In this document: positions 35,149 through 45,355 of the stretch, piece by piece
Layout: each line of letters starts with the position of its first letter
Position numbering within the stretch: position 1 is the first letter of the stretch
Assembly (NCBI GenBank): GCA_002255575.1
Contig: NCAT01000009.1
Span: 62,001 to 126,000 of the forward strand
Source: Acidocella sp. 20-57-95
GTDB lineage: Bacteria > Pseudomonadota > Alphaproteobacteria > Acetobacterales > Acetobacteraceae
Direction of reading: 5' to 3'
Length of the DNA: 64,000 nt
The notes under the pieces: generated by a model
Told to the model about the DNA's origin: nothing
The model's database searches: none
Seen by the model: only the letters and a program-made list of their open reading frames with translations
Position numbers and translations under genes: made by a program

Positions 35149-36621
35149 TTAAGTTCCACAGAAGGTGTTCTGCACCCGCTCGGATGGTTCGGGCGGGGCG
35201 CTGTAGCGGGCATAATCTGGCTGGTCATCAAACGGGTTGGCCAGCACGGTCAGCAGTTCTTCAAACAGCGTGAAGTCATCGCGCTGGATTGCAGCATTCA
35301 GCGCCTGCTCAACCCGATGGTTGCGGGGAATATAGGCGGGGTTAGCTTGCCGCATTTTGGCAGACCGCTCCGCGGGCGAGAGCGTGTCCCGGCTGAGGCG
35401 CGCGCGGTAGGCAATCGCCCATTGGTCAAATTCGGTCGGGTTGATGAATTGCGAACGGGCATCGCCGCCCAAATTGTGGAATGTATTGGTGAAGTCGGCC
35501 TGATTTTTATGCATGGCCACGAGCAGGTCGTTCATCAAAGCCTCATCGCCGTCTTCCACCGTGGCGAGACCTAATTTGGCGCGGGCACCTTCTACCCAGC
35601 GCGCGGCATATTGCGTCTGAAAACCTTCGATCACTTCTGTTGCAAGAGCGATGGCTTTATCGGTATCCTCATCGATGAGAGGCAGCAGCGTTTCTGCCAG
35701 ACGCGCCAAGTTCCAGTTCGCGATGCGCGGTTGGTTGGCGTAGGCGTAGCGGCCATACTCATCGATGGCGCTGTAAACTGTCGCCGGGTCGTACGTATCC
35801 ATGAAGGCGCAGGGGCCGAAATCGATGGTCTGGCCAGAGATGGCCATATTATCGGTATTCATCACCCCATGGATGAAGCCCACATGCAGCCATTGCGCGA
35901 TGAGCTTGGCCTGTGCCGCGGACACCGCTTGTAGCAAAGCCAGATACGGGCGCTCGGCATCTCGGGTTTCGGGGTAATGCCGGTCGATCACGTAGTCAGC
36001 CAGAATTTTGAGAGACGCCACATCGCCACGGGCAGCAAAATATTGGAACGTGCCAACGCGGACATGGCTGGCGGCGACGCGGGTGAAGACCGCCCCGGGT
36101 AACATCCCCTCACGCCGCACCTGTTCGCCGGTGGCAACGGCTGCCAAAGCGCGCGTAGCGGGAATACCGAGCGCGTGCATTGCCTCGCTGATCAAATATT
36201 CCCGCAGCACCGGGCCCAACGCGGCGCGGCCATCGCCCCGGCGGGAAAACGGCGTGGGGCCGGAGCCTTTCAATTGAACGTCCCGCCTTGTGCCGGATTT
36301 GTCGATGACTTCACCCAGTAGTATCGCGCGGCCATCACCCAATTGCGGCGAAAAACCACCGAACTGGTGGCCGGCATAGGCCATGGCCAGCGGCGCGGCC
36401 CCGCTGGGAATGAGATTGCCCGCAAAAATAGCGGCGAGATGCCCGTGTGGCGGGCACAACCCTAGCTCATCGGCCAACGCATAATTGAACTTGATCAGCT
36501 TTGGCGCCGCCACCTTCGTGGGGGCAATCCGTACATAAAATGCTGACGGGAGCCGCGCATAGCTATTATCAAAAGCGCCAATCGCGGGCGGGGCATCTTC
36601 AGAGGGAGAATAATCGGCCAT
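35149..36621 (-). CDS. selO: SelO/YdiU family protein adenylyltransferase (AMPylase)
   Basis: A 490-residue pseudokinase-fold protein of the SelO/YdiU family, which AMPylates proteins and is tied to redox stress in studied bacteria. Recognisable regions are [20 protein letters not shown] (near 80-97), [20 protein letters not shown] (near 115-133), [16 protein letters not shown] (metal/ATP site near 250) and [13 protein letters not shown]. The C-terminus ends TFCGT, with a cysteine where some eukaryotic members have selenocysteine. It lies 29 nt after the rhodanese gene and is probably cotranscribed. Confidence 0.92.
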   Translation of the reverse strand: MADYSPSEDAPPAIGAFDNSYARLPSAFYVRIAPTKVAAPKLIKFNYALADELGLCPPHGHLAAIFAGNLIPSGAAPLAMAYAGHQFGGFSPQLGDGRAILLGEVIDKSGTRRDVQLKGSGPTPFSRRGDGRAALGPVLREYLISEAMHALGIPATRALAAVATGEQVRREGMLPGAVFTRVAASHVRVGTFQYFAARGDVASLKILADYVIDRHYPETRDAERPYLALLQAVSAAQAKLIAQWLHVGFIHGVMNTDNMAISGQTIDFGPCAFMDTYDPATVYSAIDEYGRYAYANQPRIANWNLARLAETLLPLIDEDTDKAIALATEVIEGFQTQYAARWVEGARAKLGLATVEDGDEALMNDLLVAMHKNQADFTNTFHNLGGDARSQFINPTEFDQWAIAYRARLSRDTLSPAERSAKMRQANPAYIPRNHRVEQALNAAIQRDDFTLFEELLTVLANPFDDQPDYARYSAPPEPSERVQNTFCGT

Positions 36622-36650
36622 TTAACCGATATAAGGTGGGATAACGCCGC

Positions 36651-36992
36651 TTAATAGAGCGGGATGCTGCCATCTGCCTCGTTAGCATAAGCATGAATGC
36701 CACCCGCAAGATTGATGGTATTCTCAAATCCCGCTTTGCGCAGATAGTTTACCACCGCCATCGAGCGGGCACCGTGATGGCATATCACCGCCACAGGCAC
36801 TTCACGGGGGATTTCCGCAATCCGGGCCGGGATGGTCTGCATGGGGATATGCAAAGCCCCTGTCACCGCCGCCATTGCAAGCTCGTATGGTTCGCGGACA
36901 TCCAGCAGAACCAGATCAGGTGATGCGGCTTTGATCCGGACATAATCAGCGATTGAAATTTCTGATTGGCCTTCAGCCCACGGCAAGCTCAT
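36651..36992 (-). CDS. Single-domain rhodanese-like sulfurtransferase
   Basis: A 113-residue rhodanese domain with LLDVREPYELAMAAVTGALHIP in the N-terminal half (two parts) and an active-site loop ICHHGARS containing the catalytic cysteine (near residue 70). The protein ends IPLY. Such proteins (GlpE/PspE-like) move sulfane sulfur. AAGGA precedes ATG 36992. Pairing with selO, a redox-linked AMPylase, is suggestive but unproved. Confidence 0.88.
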   Translation of the reverse strand: MSLPWAEGQSEISIADYVRIKAASPDLVLLDVREPYELAMAAVTGALHIPMQTIPARIAEIPREVPVAVICHHGARSMAVVNYLRKAGFENTINLAGGIHAYANEADGSIPLY

Positions 36993-37093
36993 CGCGTATC
37001 CTTATTAGTGATCGGCAAACTATATGACGCCCGGTCTATGCGTGTGCAACAGCGCGATTGCGCGATTCCGAACGGAGATTGTACGCAAGTACC

Positions 37094-38917
37094 ATGGATA
37101 TGCATCGGGCGGAGTCGCCCACCGCCGACCCTGATTTTGTGCTACATAGCGTGTTCGGCTTGCCCGGCTTTCGGGGGCAGCAGCGTGATGTGGTGGCGCA
37201 TGTGATGGCGGGCGGCGATGCGATTGTGCTGATGCCCACGGGCGGCGGTAAGTCGCTTTGTTACCAGCTCCCCTCAATTTGTCGGCCTGGTGTCGGTGTG
37301 GTGGTCTCGCCGCTTATTGCCTTAATGCGCAACCAGGTGGCGGCGATGCGGCAGTTGGGGATCAATGCCGCCGCGATTAATTCCGCCATGACACCGGCCG
37401 AGCGCGCGCAGGTACGGTCTGATTTACGCGATGGCACGCTGGAGATGCTGTATGTAGCGCCAGAGCGGCTGATGATGCCGGATTTTCTGGAAATGCTGGA
37501 TGGTGTTCACATTGCGCTATTTGCGATTGATGAAGCCCATTGTGTGAGCCAGTGGGGACATGATTTCCGGCCCGAATATTTGCAGTTGGCAACCCTGGGG
37601 CGGTTATTTCCGGGTGTGCCGCGCATTGCGCTCACCGCTACCGCGGACATGCAGTCGCGTGAGGAAATCCGGCGCCGGTTGAACCTTGATGACGCGCGGC
37701 TGTTTCTGGCGAGTTTTGACCGCCCGAATATTCGCTATGCGGTGGTACCAAAAGCAGCCCCGCTAAAACAGCTTCTGACATTCTTGAAGGCCCATGAGGG
37801 TGAGAGCGGGATTGTTTATTGCCTGAGCCGTAACACCGTGGATGAAACGGCTGCGTCCTTGCAGGCGGCCGGGATCAATGCCCTGCCCTATCATGCGCGC
37901 CTGGACCCGGCGGTCCGCGCGCGCAACCAAGACGCATTTCTCTCGGAAGAAGGTTTGGTGCTGGTCGCCACCATCGCGTTTGGGATGGGGATTGATAAGC
38001 CGGATGTGCGGTTTGTGGTGCATCTGGATTTACCGGGCAGCCTGGAGGCGTTCTATCAAGAAACGGGTCGCGCTGGGCGTGATGGGATGCCGGCGGAAAC
38101 GCTGCTTTTATATGGTACGCAGGATATTGTGTTCCGCCGCAACATGATCGACCAAAGTGGTGCGCCTGAAGATATTAAGCGGGTGGAGCGCAGCAAGCTC
38201 GATGCGCTGCTCGGGGTATGTGAAACAGCGTCTTGCCGACGCCAAGCCATATTGGCGCATTTCGGTGAGTGCATGGCGCAAGCTTGTGGTAATTGTGACA
38301 CCTGCCTGAATCCCGCTGAGACCTGGGACGCCACCACCGCCTGCCGCAAGGCGATGTCTGCCATGCTACGCACCGGCCAGCGATTTGGCACCGGACATTT
38401 GATCGATGTACTGCTGGGTATGCAGACCACGAAGATTTTGAATTTCAACCATGATAAACTGCCAACCTTTGGGGTGGGGACTGAACTGGACCGCAAAGGC
38501 TGGAGCTCGCTGTTCCGGCAGATGATTGTGCGCGGCTTGGTGGAGGTAGACCATGAGTCCTACGGCGCGTTGCGCTTAACCGCTTTGGCTGAACCGGTGT
38601 TGAAAGGGCTTGAAAACGTGCAGTTACGGCGCGAACGGGCGGCTTCGTCATCGGCAGCGGTGATGAAAACCAAGACCGCGCGCACTGAATTGACCGGTGA
38701 TTCCGCAAAATTATTCGAAGCGCTCAGAGCCGAGCGCTCGCGCCTTGCGAAGGATCAAAACGTGCCAGCTTACGTGATATTCCACGACGCAACATTAGCC
38801 GCCATTGCCACCCAGCGTCCGTGCAGCTTCAGCGAGCTTGGCGAAATTCCAGGCATGGGAACCACCAAAATCGAACGCTACGGCGCAACTGTGCTGGCGG
38901 TCGTGAGGGCAGCTTGA
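37094..38917 (+). CDS. recQ: ATP-dependent DNA helicase RecQ
   Basis: A 607-residue superfamily 2 helicase. Walker A is [14 protein letters not shown] (near 45-58); the DEAH box is in [20 protein letters not shown]; helicase motif VI is in [14 protein letters not shown]. The zinc-binding region ([12 protein letters not shown] through CGNCDTC, near 385-410), a winged helix and a C-terminal HRDC domain (about 525-607) follow. ATG 37094 fits the family; ATG 37100 and an upstream TTG 37058 are alternatives. It acts in recombination and fork repair. Confidence 0.94.
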   Translation: MDMHRAESPTADPDFVLHSVFGLPGFRGQQRDVVAHVMAGGDAIVLMPTGGGKSLCYQLPSICRPGVGVVVSPLIALMRNQVAAMRQLGINAAAINSAMTPAERAQVRSDLRDGTLEMLYVAPERLMMPDFLEMLDGVHIALFAIDEAHCVSQWGHDFRPEYLQLATLGRLFPGVPRIALTATADMQSREEIRRRLNLDDARLFLASFDRPNIRYAVVPKAAPLKQLLTFLKAHEGESGIVYCLSRNTVDETAASLQAAGINALPYHARLDPAVRARNQDAFLSEEGLVLVATIAFGMGIDKPDVRFVVHLDLPGSLEAFYQETGRAGRDGMPAETLLLYGTQDIVFRRNMIDQSGAPEDIKRVERSKLDALLGVCETASCRRQAILAHFGECMAQACGNCDTCLNPAETWDATTACRKAMSAMLRTGQRFGTGHLIDVLLGMQTTKILNFNHDKLPTFGVGTELDRKGWSSLFRQMIVRGLVEVDHESYGALRLTALAEPVLKGLENVQLRRERAASSSAAVMKTKTARTELTGDSAKLFEALRAERSRLAKDQNVPAYVIFHDATLAAIATQRPCSFSELGEIPGMGTTKIERYGATVLAVVRAA

Positions 38918-38921
38918 AGCT

Positions 38922-39620
38922 TCATTGAAACGCCATCCCGGTTGCGGGGTCCACAAAGACCAACTCGTCTGTGACTTTTTTCACACCGGGGGCATTTTCA
39001 GCGATCACGGTTAGCGCCTGTTTCTCGGCATCGCTCATGATGATGCCTTTCAAAAACACCACCTGGTCCTGAACCTCGATATGCAGCCCAGCCTTTGGTG
39101 CCCAATTTTCCTTGGCTAACGCTGCTTTGATGTAATCACGAATTTCGCTGTCAGTCGGGTGGCTGGCATCCAGTTCGATTAATTTGCGGACCAAGGCGCC
39201 CAAGATATCAGTCCTGCCCAACATGCCGACAAGCTGGGCGCCTTCCACTACGGGCAGGCGCTTGATTTTTTTATCACGCATGAGCGTGGCAGCCTCTGAG
39301 AGTGCGGTTTGCGGCGTTACTGTCACGGGTTCTGCGGTCATCACCTCAGCGACATGCCGACCATGGGTTTTGACGTAATCGGTCGCCAAACTTTCCGGAA
39401 GAAAAAACGCCTTGAGCCAACTTGACTTGCTCTGTGCTGTGCCGATTTCGACCCGGCGCAGCAAATCACCTTCAGTGACAATACCGACCAACTTGCCCGC
39501 CGCATTTGTGACCGGCAGGCCACTCAGGCGCTGGTCGAGCATGATGCGTGCCGCGTCGGCGAGACTGGTTTCCGGCTGCACGGAAGCAAATTTTTTGGTC
39601 ATAAGATCAGAAACGATCAT
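38922..39620 (-). CDS. CBS-domain pair with BON domain
   Basis: A 232-residue protein with two CBS domains (about 1-60, starting MIVSDLMTKKFASVQPETSL, and about 95-150, AEVMTAEPVTVTPQTAL) and a C-terminal BON domain (about 160-225, VVFLKGIIMSDAEKQALTVIA). CBS pairs bind adenosine ligands and BON domains often bind membranes or protein partners, so it may be a stress or energy sensor. GGAGGACACC precedes ATG 39620, ruling out the longer upstream frame. It converges with recQ 4 nt away. Confidence 0.85.
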   Translation of the reverse strand: MIVSDLMTKKFASVQPETSLADAARIMLDQRLSGLPVTNAAGKLVGIVTEGDLLRRVEIGTAQSKSSWLKAFFLPESLATDYVKTHGRHVAEVMTAEPVTVTPQTALSEAATLMRDKKIKRLPVVEGAQLVGMLGRTDILGALVRKLIELDASHPTDSEIRDYIKAALAKENWAPKAGLHIEVQDQVVFLKGIIMSDAEKQALTVIAENAPGVKKVTDELVFVDPATGMAFQ

Positions 39621-39703
39621 GGTGTCCTCCATCATATGGGGATTAGACAACCATAATATGCCTGATTCCGCCTTGATACGAATCAAACCTTGCAGCGGAG
39701 GCT

Positions 39704-40501
39704 TCAGCCTAGCAGAAGCGGCCGCATTTGTGACACTGCCGAGCGCAATACCGGCAGGAATTCATTGCGCATTTTTTCCTTCGGCGTACGGCTGGCCTCG
39801 GTGCTGATATGGGCGGCGGCGACCACCTTGCCTGACTGGTCCCGCACCGGCACTGCGACGGCGCGCAGATTATGTTCCAATTCGCCGTCGATCAAACAGA
39901 ACTCCCGGCGGCGCACCTGGTCCAGTAGGCCACGCAAAGTGGCCTCATCGGTGACCGTCTCGTGGGTGAATTTCTTCAAAGTGACGCGTTTGAAGTACGC
40001 GTCCAGCGCCTCAGGTTCCATATGGGCCAGCAACACCCGGCCCATTGAGGTACAGAATGCCGGCAGATTTTGCCCGACATCCCGGTGCACCGAAGCGGCG
40101 CGCTTGCGGGTGGAGCGCGCGACATAAATTACCTCATCTCCGGTGAGTACCGACACCGAACAGGATTCCCCCACCGCCTCACTTACCTGCTCAATATAAG
40201 GCTGGGCGACGCGTGGCAGCGGGTTGGATGAGAAATAGGATTGCGAGAGTGTCAGCACCTGCGGCGTAAGACGGTAATATTTGCCGTTACTATCAATATA
40301 CCCCAGCGCACTCAGCGTGATCAGGCAACGCCGGACAGTGGCACGCGGCAGGCTCACCAGCTTGGCAATTTCCGCCATGGTCAACTGATTACGCTGGCCA
40401 GCAAAAGACCGCATGACGGCAAGGCCACGCGCCAACGCCGCGATATAATTATTATCGGCGGCAGGGTCGAGGGCTTCGGCGGAGCGTTCAGTTTCAGCCA
40501 T
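39704..40501 (-). CDS. IclR-family regulator 1 (PcaR/PobR-like)
   Basis: A 265-residue regulator. The N-terminal winged helix-turn-helix (about 20-80) has IAALARGLAVMRSFAGQ and LTMAEIAKLVSLPRATVRRCL; the C-terminal IclR effector domain (about 95-260) has the SCSVSVLTGDEVIYVARS segment and a FCTSMGRVLLA motif. The ALARGL and ATVRRCL features resemble regulators of aromatic acid catabolism such as PcaR/PcaU/PobR. It lies downstream of the AAHS transporter gene in the same direction. ATG 40501 was preferred; 40531 is possible. Confidence 0.82.
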   Translation of the reverse strand: MAETERSAEALDPAADNNYIAALARGLAVMRSFAGQRNQLTMAEIAKLVSLPRATVRRCLITLSALGYIDSNGKYYRLTPQVLTLSQSYFSSNPLPRVAQPYIEQVSEAVGESCSVSVLTGDEVIYVARSTRKRAASVHRDVGQNLPAFCTSMGRVLLAHMEPEALDAYFKRVTLKKFTHETVTDEATLRGLLDQVRRREFCLIDGELEHNLRAVAVPVRDQSGKVVAAAHISTEASRTPKEKMRNEFLPVLRSAVSQMRPLLLG

Positions 40502-40584
40502 AGCTAACTTTGCCGCCTTAGCGCCGACCATGAGACATCACCCACTTCATGCCATAAAACCCTGGATAATAGACCGGAAAAACC

Positions 40585-40649
40585 GGACAAAAATTGTCCC
40601 TGGCGGCGGTTCGCCGACAGGATAATCTGCATAACAGATATATTCTGTT
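40585..40649. promoter_or_regulatory. Two palindromes upstream of iclR-1
   Basis: GGACAAAAATTGTCC at 40585-40599 has perfect 6-bp arms, and AACAGATATATTCTGTT at 40633-40649 also has 6-bp arms. A degenerate GTTCG-N5-CGCCC site overlaps the second at 40647-40661. They lie in the 186-bp gap before the regulator gene and are plausible operators, for example for autoregulation. Confidence 0.5.
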
Positions 40650-40687
40650 CGCCAAGCGCCCCCGCGAGTGGTTTTTGACAACCAAAA

Positions 40688-42037
40688 TCAAGTAACAACC
40701 TCTAGCTCTCCTTGATCTTGATCCAGCAATGGCCGGAAGTGGTTGATCCCAAGCACTAACCCGGCGGCGCAGAGTGAGGGAATCGCCAAAATCAGGCAAA
40801 TACTGGTCAGCGGCAGTTTCATGCTGATCAGCATACCGCCCAGAACCGGTCCAAGGATCGCCCCAATCCGGCCAGTGCCACTGGTCCAGCCGGAGCCGGT
40901 GGCGCGCAGATAGGTAGGGTAAAGCATGCCAGAGAGGGCGTTCAGGCCGTTTTGCGTGCCGATGATAAAAATACCGGCCATAAATGTAAGCAACAGCAGC
41001 AGGGCCGGAAAGCCGGTGGCGTATCCGATGCTGATGATGACGGGAATTGCCACCAGGCAGATCAGCGATAGCCGGAAAATGCCCAAAGCGCGGTCGAGAA
41101 TCCAGCCGAACAGCATGCTGCCGGCGGCACCGCCACATTGATAGAGGCTGGTGGCGATCACCGCGCTAGAGACGCTTAGACCGCCATCGTTAAAGACAGT
41201 CGGCATCCAGCTCGCGACAAAGATGACGCCCATCAGATTGACGCCATAAGCCCCCCATAAACACAAAGTCATCGCGGCGCGTTTTTGCTGGAATAATTCT
41301 GTGAACCAGGGCTTGCGATCGCTGGCGCGGGGGATGAAAAATTCAGTCTCGCTGTTAATCACCGCATCGGGGGCCAGGCGCTGCATAACGACGATGAGCG
41401 CGGGGCGGGATTTGCGGCGGATGACCATGTGGCGAATTGATTCTGGCAGCCAAAAAAATAGTACCGCAGAAAAAGCCATCGCCAGCAGGCCGCACACGAA
41501 GTAAACCGATTGCCAGCCAAAACTGGGTACCAGCCACGCCGAGATAAAGCCCCCACCAGCGCTACCCAAAGTGTAGAGCGTGAACATCACCCCCACATTG
41601 AAAGCGCGCCGATTCTGCGGCGAATAATCAACCATTAGTGCGATGGCGTTGGGAACAGCCGCCCCCAGAAATATTCCCGATACAAAGCGCGTGGCAACGA
41701 GCGAGGAAACATCGCCACAGAAGCCACCCGCTACCGTGAAGGCACCGAATAATAGCACGCCGGTGATGATCATTATCCGGCGGCCCAGGTAATCTCCCAG
41801 ATTGCCGAAACCCATCGCGCCGATCATGAAACCAACCTGGAAGAACACGAATACCGGGGTAAAACCGGCCTTTTGAATATGCCAGAGCTTGGTGATGGTG
41901 GGGGCCGTATAGCCTTGGATTTGCGCGTCGATGCCCTCGAAGAACGAGGCGGTCGCGACCAGCACCAAAATGGCTATGAAAAAGCCACGGTTTGACTGCC
42001 GTTCAATAACACCAGCCACATCGATACGGTTTGCCAT
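40688..42037 (-). CDS. MFS transporter, aromatic acid:H+ symporter type
   Basis: A 449-residue protein with 12 predicted helices and the MFS motif GFGNLGDYLGRRIMII after helix 2. FEGIDAQIQGYTAPTI in helix 1 resembles the conserved DGxD-type motif of the AAHS family (PcaK, BenK, MhpT). The motif loop between helices 8 and 9 is less clear. It is the likely importer of an aromatic carboxylate for this cluster. I chose the start giving MANRIDVAG, 29 nt after the upstream gene. Confidence 0.8.
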   Translation of the reverse strand: MANRIDVAGVIERQSNRGFFIAILVLVATASFFEGIDAQIQGYTAPTITKLWHIQKAGFTPVFVFFQVGFMIGAMGFGNLGDYLGRRIMIITGVLLFGAFTVAGGFCGDVSSLVATRFVSGIFLGAAVPNAIALMVDYSPQNRRAFNVGVMFTLYTLGSAGGGFISAWLVPSFGWQSVYFVCGLLAMAFSAVLFFWLPESIRHMVIRRKSRPALIVVMQRLAPDAVINSETEFFIPRASDRKPWFTELFQQKRAAMTLCLWGAYGVNLMGVIFVASWMPTVFNDGGLSVSSAVIATSLYQCGGAAGSMLFGWILDRALGIFRLSLICLVAIPVIISIGYATGFPALLLLLTFMAGIFIIGTQNGLNALSGMLYPTYLRATGSGWTSGTGRIGAILGPVLGGMLISMKLPLTSICLILAIPSLCAAGLVLGINHFRPLLDQDQGELEVVT

Positions 42038-42066
42038 CACGCCTGTTTTCCCTCTGCAACCCGTTA

Positions 42067-43053
42067 TCAGTCTTTGAGCACAGACTTCCATTGGTCAATG
42101 AGGGCCTTTTGCTGATCGATCATTTTATTGACGCCCCTGTAATCAAGGGGGAAAATTGAAGTGCCGGCGGCTTGAGCCCAATCTTTCACCCCTTGTGTGT
42201 TGGCGGTGTTGACCAAAGCATCTGACAAAATCTGCAGTATCGGCTGCGGTAAGTTCGGCGGGGCAACCACCGGGCGCCATTGATAAATTTCTGACAAAGT
42301 CGGTGCGCCAACCGAGATTGCATCATCAATACCGGCAATACCGCTGTTAGGCTGGAACGAAAAGATGATCCGAATGAGCCCCGTCTTCGCCATGCCTTGC
42401 AGTGTCGCGAGCGAGTGTACGGTAGCATCAACATCGCCGCGGGCCACCGCAACCATCGTTGGGGCAGAGCCGGTATAGCCGGTGACGATTCTGAAGTTGA
42501 TACCCAATGATGCAGAAAATACCCGCGTGGCAAAATTATCGGTGGAACCCGACCCGGTGGATGAGAATGTGATTGGGCGGGTTGCCGCAATTTTCTGCAT
42601 GTCCGCGATGTTTTGGATCGGGCTGTCCTTGGAGACTGCCAGCCCGTAGCCTTCCCGGCCGAGATTGGCCACCCAAGTTAAACGATCAAGGTCAGTCTTG
42701 GAGGGTTTTTTGCCAAATTTGGATGTGAAAATGCCTGGTACGTTCAACATACCAAAAAAATATCCATCCGGCGGTGCATTCTGAATCTGAAATGCGGCTG
42801 CCTGACCACCAGCGCCCGGAATTGGCACTGGTTCAACATTCACCTTGTGCGGCAAAAACTGCGGCAAATATTCTGAGAATTTCCGGACATATGCATCAAA
42901 GCTGCCGCCACCGCTATCCGGTACCACAAAGCTGATGGTTTTGTTTGGGAATGTATCAGCCTTAGCGCCTCGCGGCAGCAGTCCAGTGCCAACCGCGGCG
43001 ATGGAACTGGCTTGTAGAAAGCCTCGGCGAGATATTTGCTGCTTATTTGACAT
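42067..43053 (-). CDS. TctC/Bug-family periplasmic binding protein 1
   Basis: A 328-residue tripartite tricarboxylate transporter receptor with a Tat-like signal (SRRGFLQASSIAAVG, cleaved near residue 33). The mature protein shows FVVPDSGGGSFDAYVRKFSEYL (two parts) and the ligand-loop region PGAGGQAAAFQIQNA. These bind carboxylates for a TctAB membrane pair. It is closely related to the second receptor at 49.3 kb. AGGGG precedes the ATG. No tctA is beside it; a tctB is in the same gene string and tctA starts at 63.4 kb on the other strand. Confidence 0.88.
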   Translation of the reverse strand: MSNKQQISRRGFLQASSIAAVGTGLLPRGAKADTFPNKTISFVVPDSGGGSFDAYVRKFSEYLPQFLPHKVNVEPVPIPGAGGQAAAFQIQNAPPDGYFFGMLNVPGIFTSKFGKKPSKTDLDRLTWVANLGREGYGLAVSKDSPIQNIADMQKIAATRPITFSSTGSGSTDNFATRVFSASLGINFRIVTGYTGSAPTMVAVARGDVDATVHSLATLQGMAKTGLIRIIFSFQPNSGIAGIDDAISVGAPTLSEIYQWRPVVAPPNLPQPILQILSDALVNTANTQGVKDWAQAAGTSIFPLDYRGVNKMIDQQKALIDQWKSVLKD

Positions 43054-43081
43054 GTGATGATCCCCTAATTGGAAAGGCAGT

Positions 43082-45355
43082 TCAAATAAGAGCGGCTTTG
43101 ACGCGGTCCTTGGTCAGCGGCGCCTGACGGAAGCGGACACCAGTTGCGTCAAACACCGCATTCGCAATTGCCGAAGCCACCGGGCGGGAAGAAGGTTCGC
43201 CAGCACCACGCGGCATATCGTCCGGGTGGTTGAGCAGCGTGATATTGATTGTCTCGGGCGCATCCTTGATATCAAGGATCGGGTAACTCAACCAATCGAC
43301 ACTGGTGACCATATGGGGATTGAACTTCACTTCCTCCAGCAACGCACGGCTGGTGGCATGTAAAATATTACCCTCAATGACAAGCTTGAGGGCGTCTGGA
43401 TTCACGACCAAACCGCAATCGTGCGCCACAAACCAGTGGCGAGGCCATACCCGGCCGGTATGGCGATCAACCTCAACATCGACGATCACTGCCACGCGGG
43501 TATCCTTGCGACGGGCAAAGGCGATGCCGCGCCCTTTCAAAACGGCACCTTGCGGCTTGCCGGTTTTGGGCGTGCGCGGCTGCCAATTGGCAGCTTTCGC
43601 GGCAGCTTCAATGGCAGCAACCCCCCGCTTGTCGTTCAGATACTTCACCCGGAATGCGACCGGGTCCATATTGGTTGCATAGGCCAGCTCATCCATAAAA
43701 CATTCGCTGGCGAAATTAATTTGCGGTCCCAGCGGGTCGCGCAAATGCGACGTGCGAAGCGGCGAGGCACGGTCTAGCAGTGCCGGCACAACGTCCCAGT
43801 TCAGATGCTCGGCACCAAAATCGTAAGTCTCACCGGGCACGTCAAAGACAGCCTTTGATACCACTGGCATACCCATGAATTGGCCAGCAAGGCTCTGCGT
43901 AGGATCGTCAGGATGTGAGGCGATATCCTCGCGCGAAAATGCCGTACTGTGATAGTGATAAGCCACCACATTATTATTCGCATCAATACCAGCAGAAACC
44001 TTATGCACCGAGGCTGGGCCTTTTGGATTCCAGGCGGTGCCATCCGCACGCATATATTGTAGCCGCACCGGCTTGCCGACCGCTTTCGACAGCACTGCTG
44101 CATCCATTGCAGAGTCACCACCATCGTTGCGGCCATATGAACCAGGGCCACGCAACCAGATAGCGTGCACTTGTTCGGGCTTCATATTTAGCAACGCTGC
44201 CACGCCGTCACGCACATAATGCGGCTTCTGGTCGCCGGTCCAAACGGTCACGTGGTCTGGCTGCACGTCCACGATCGTACATGCAGGCCCCATACTGGCG
44301 TGAGATTGAAACGGCCATAAATAAGTTGCATCGATGGTTTTGGCTGAAGCAGCCATGACGGCTTTGGGATCGCCTTTTGCTTTCGGACCACCTTTGCCAA
44401 CGGGCTTGGCCGCCTGCATGGCTTTATAAAGATCAGCCTGATGGGGAAATGCAGGTGGCGGACTGGACCAATCAACTTTCAACATCCGCGCCGCCTTGAC
44501 CGCGGTCCATTCCTTGGGCGCCACCACGCCAACCAAATTGCCCTGATGCACGATCTGCACATCCGGCAAAGACGCAATGGACTCTGGATGGATTTTTACA
44601 ACCGAAGCTCCGGCAACTGTCGGGCGTACCATCCGGCCATGCAACATGCCGGGCACACGCATATCGGTATTAAACACCTCAGCGCCGAATAGTTTGTTGG
44701 CAATATCCGCGCGTGGGACCGACTTGCCAACGATCTTGTAGTCGGCATGATCCTTTGGCTTGGCCGTACCCTGCACCAGCAATTCATTGCCGATCTTTTT
44801 ATTCCAGTCGAGTGTCACGTCAAAATAGCGGCCACCGATCAACTCGCCATACGAGACTGATTGCCCGGTGTTGCCGGCAACGGTGACAACACCATTATCA
44901 ACGGTGAGTTTATCTGGCGTGGTGCCGAACTTGTCAGCGGCCAGCATGAGCAGGGACGTGCGCGCCTGCGCTGCGGCATTACGAACGGAAACCCCGCCGC
45001 GTTCGAGACCGGTACTGCCGCTCGCACCACCTTGATTGACGGTGGTGGCAGTGTCTCCCATCACAACTGAAACGTCGCTGAATTTTACGTCAAGCTCATC
45101 AGCGATGATCTGCGCAATCGCAACCTGAATGCCCAAGCCGACATCGACTTTGCCGAAATAGCCTATCACGGAGCCGTCTTTACGAACGGCAATCCAGGAA
45201 TCTAGCTGGTCTGGACGCAGCTTAGGCTTGGTATCACCACCTATGCCGGTGGCGGCTGCGGTCTGCGATGACGAGCAGCCCGCCGTTGCGAAGGAAATAA
45301 CCAAAGCGCCGCCTGCGCATAAAGCTTTGCGGCGTGAGAGCATGATCGCGTTCAT
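43082..45355 (-). CDS. Molybdenum hydroxylase large subunit (xanthine dehydrogenase family, IorB-like)
   Basis: A 757-residue molybdopterin-binding subunit. It has the IorB-like features GYFGKVDVGLGIQVAIAQI, the HASMGPACTIVDV cofactor region, RGPGSYGRNDGGDSAMDAA and the active-site glutamate in PRGAGEPSSRPVASAIANAV near the C-terminus. Such enzymes hydroxylate N-heteroaromatics or oxidise aldehydes using water. The N-terminus has a twin-arginine-like signal (SRRKALCAGG) ending in a possible lipobox AGC, so export is likely. It overlaps the small subunit gene in TAATG. No cytochrome subunit is beside it. Confidence 0.85.
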   Translation of the reverse strand: MNAIMLSRRKALCAGGALVISFATAGCSSSQTAAATGIGGDTKPKLRPDQLDSWIAVRKDGSVIGYFGKVDVGLGIQVAIAQIIADELDVKFSDVSVVMGDTATTVNQGGASGSTGLERGGVSVRNAAAQARTSLLMLAADKFGTTPDKLTVDNGVVTVAGNTGQSVSYGELIGGRYFDVTLDWNKKIGNELLVQGTAKPKDHADYKIVGKSVPRADIANKLFGAEVFNTDMRVPGMLHGRMVRPTVAGASVVKIHPESIASLPDVQIVHQGNLVGVVAPKEWTAVKAARMLKVDWSSPPPAFPHQADLYKAMQAAKPVGKGGPKAKGDPKAVMAASAKTIDATYLWPFQSHASMGPACTIVDVQPDHVTVWTGDQKPHYVRDGVAALLNMKPEQVHAIWLRGPGSYGRNDGGDSAMDAAVLSKAVGKPVRLQYMRADGTAWNPKGPASVHKVSAGIDANNNVVAYHYHSTAFSREDIASHPDDPTQSLAGQFMGMPVVSKAVFDVPGETYDFGAEHLNWDVVPALLDRASPLRTSHLRDPLGPQINFASECFMDELAYATNMDPVAFRVKYLNDKRGVAAIEAAAKAANWQPRTPKTGKPQGAVLKGRGIAFARRKDTRVAVIVDVEVDRHTGRVWPRHWFVAHDCGLVVNPDALKLVIEGNILHATSRALLEEVKFNPHMVTSVDWLSYPILDIKDAPETINITLLNHPDDMPRGAGEPSSRPVASAIANAVFDATGVRFRQAPLTKDRVKAALI

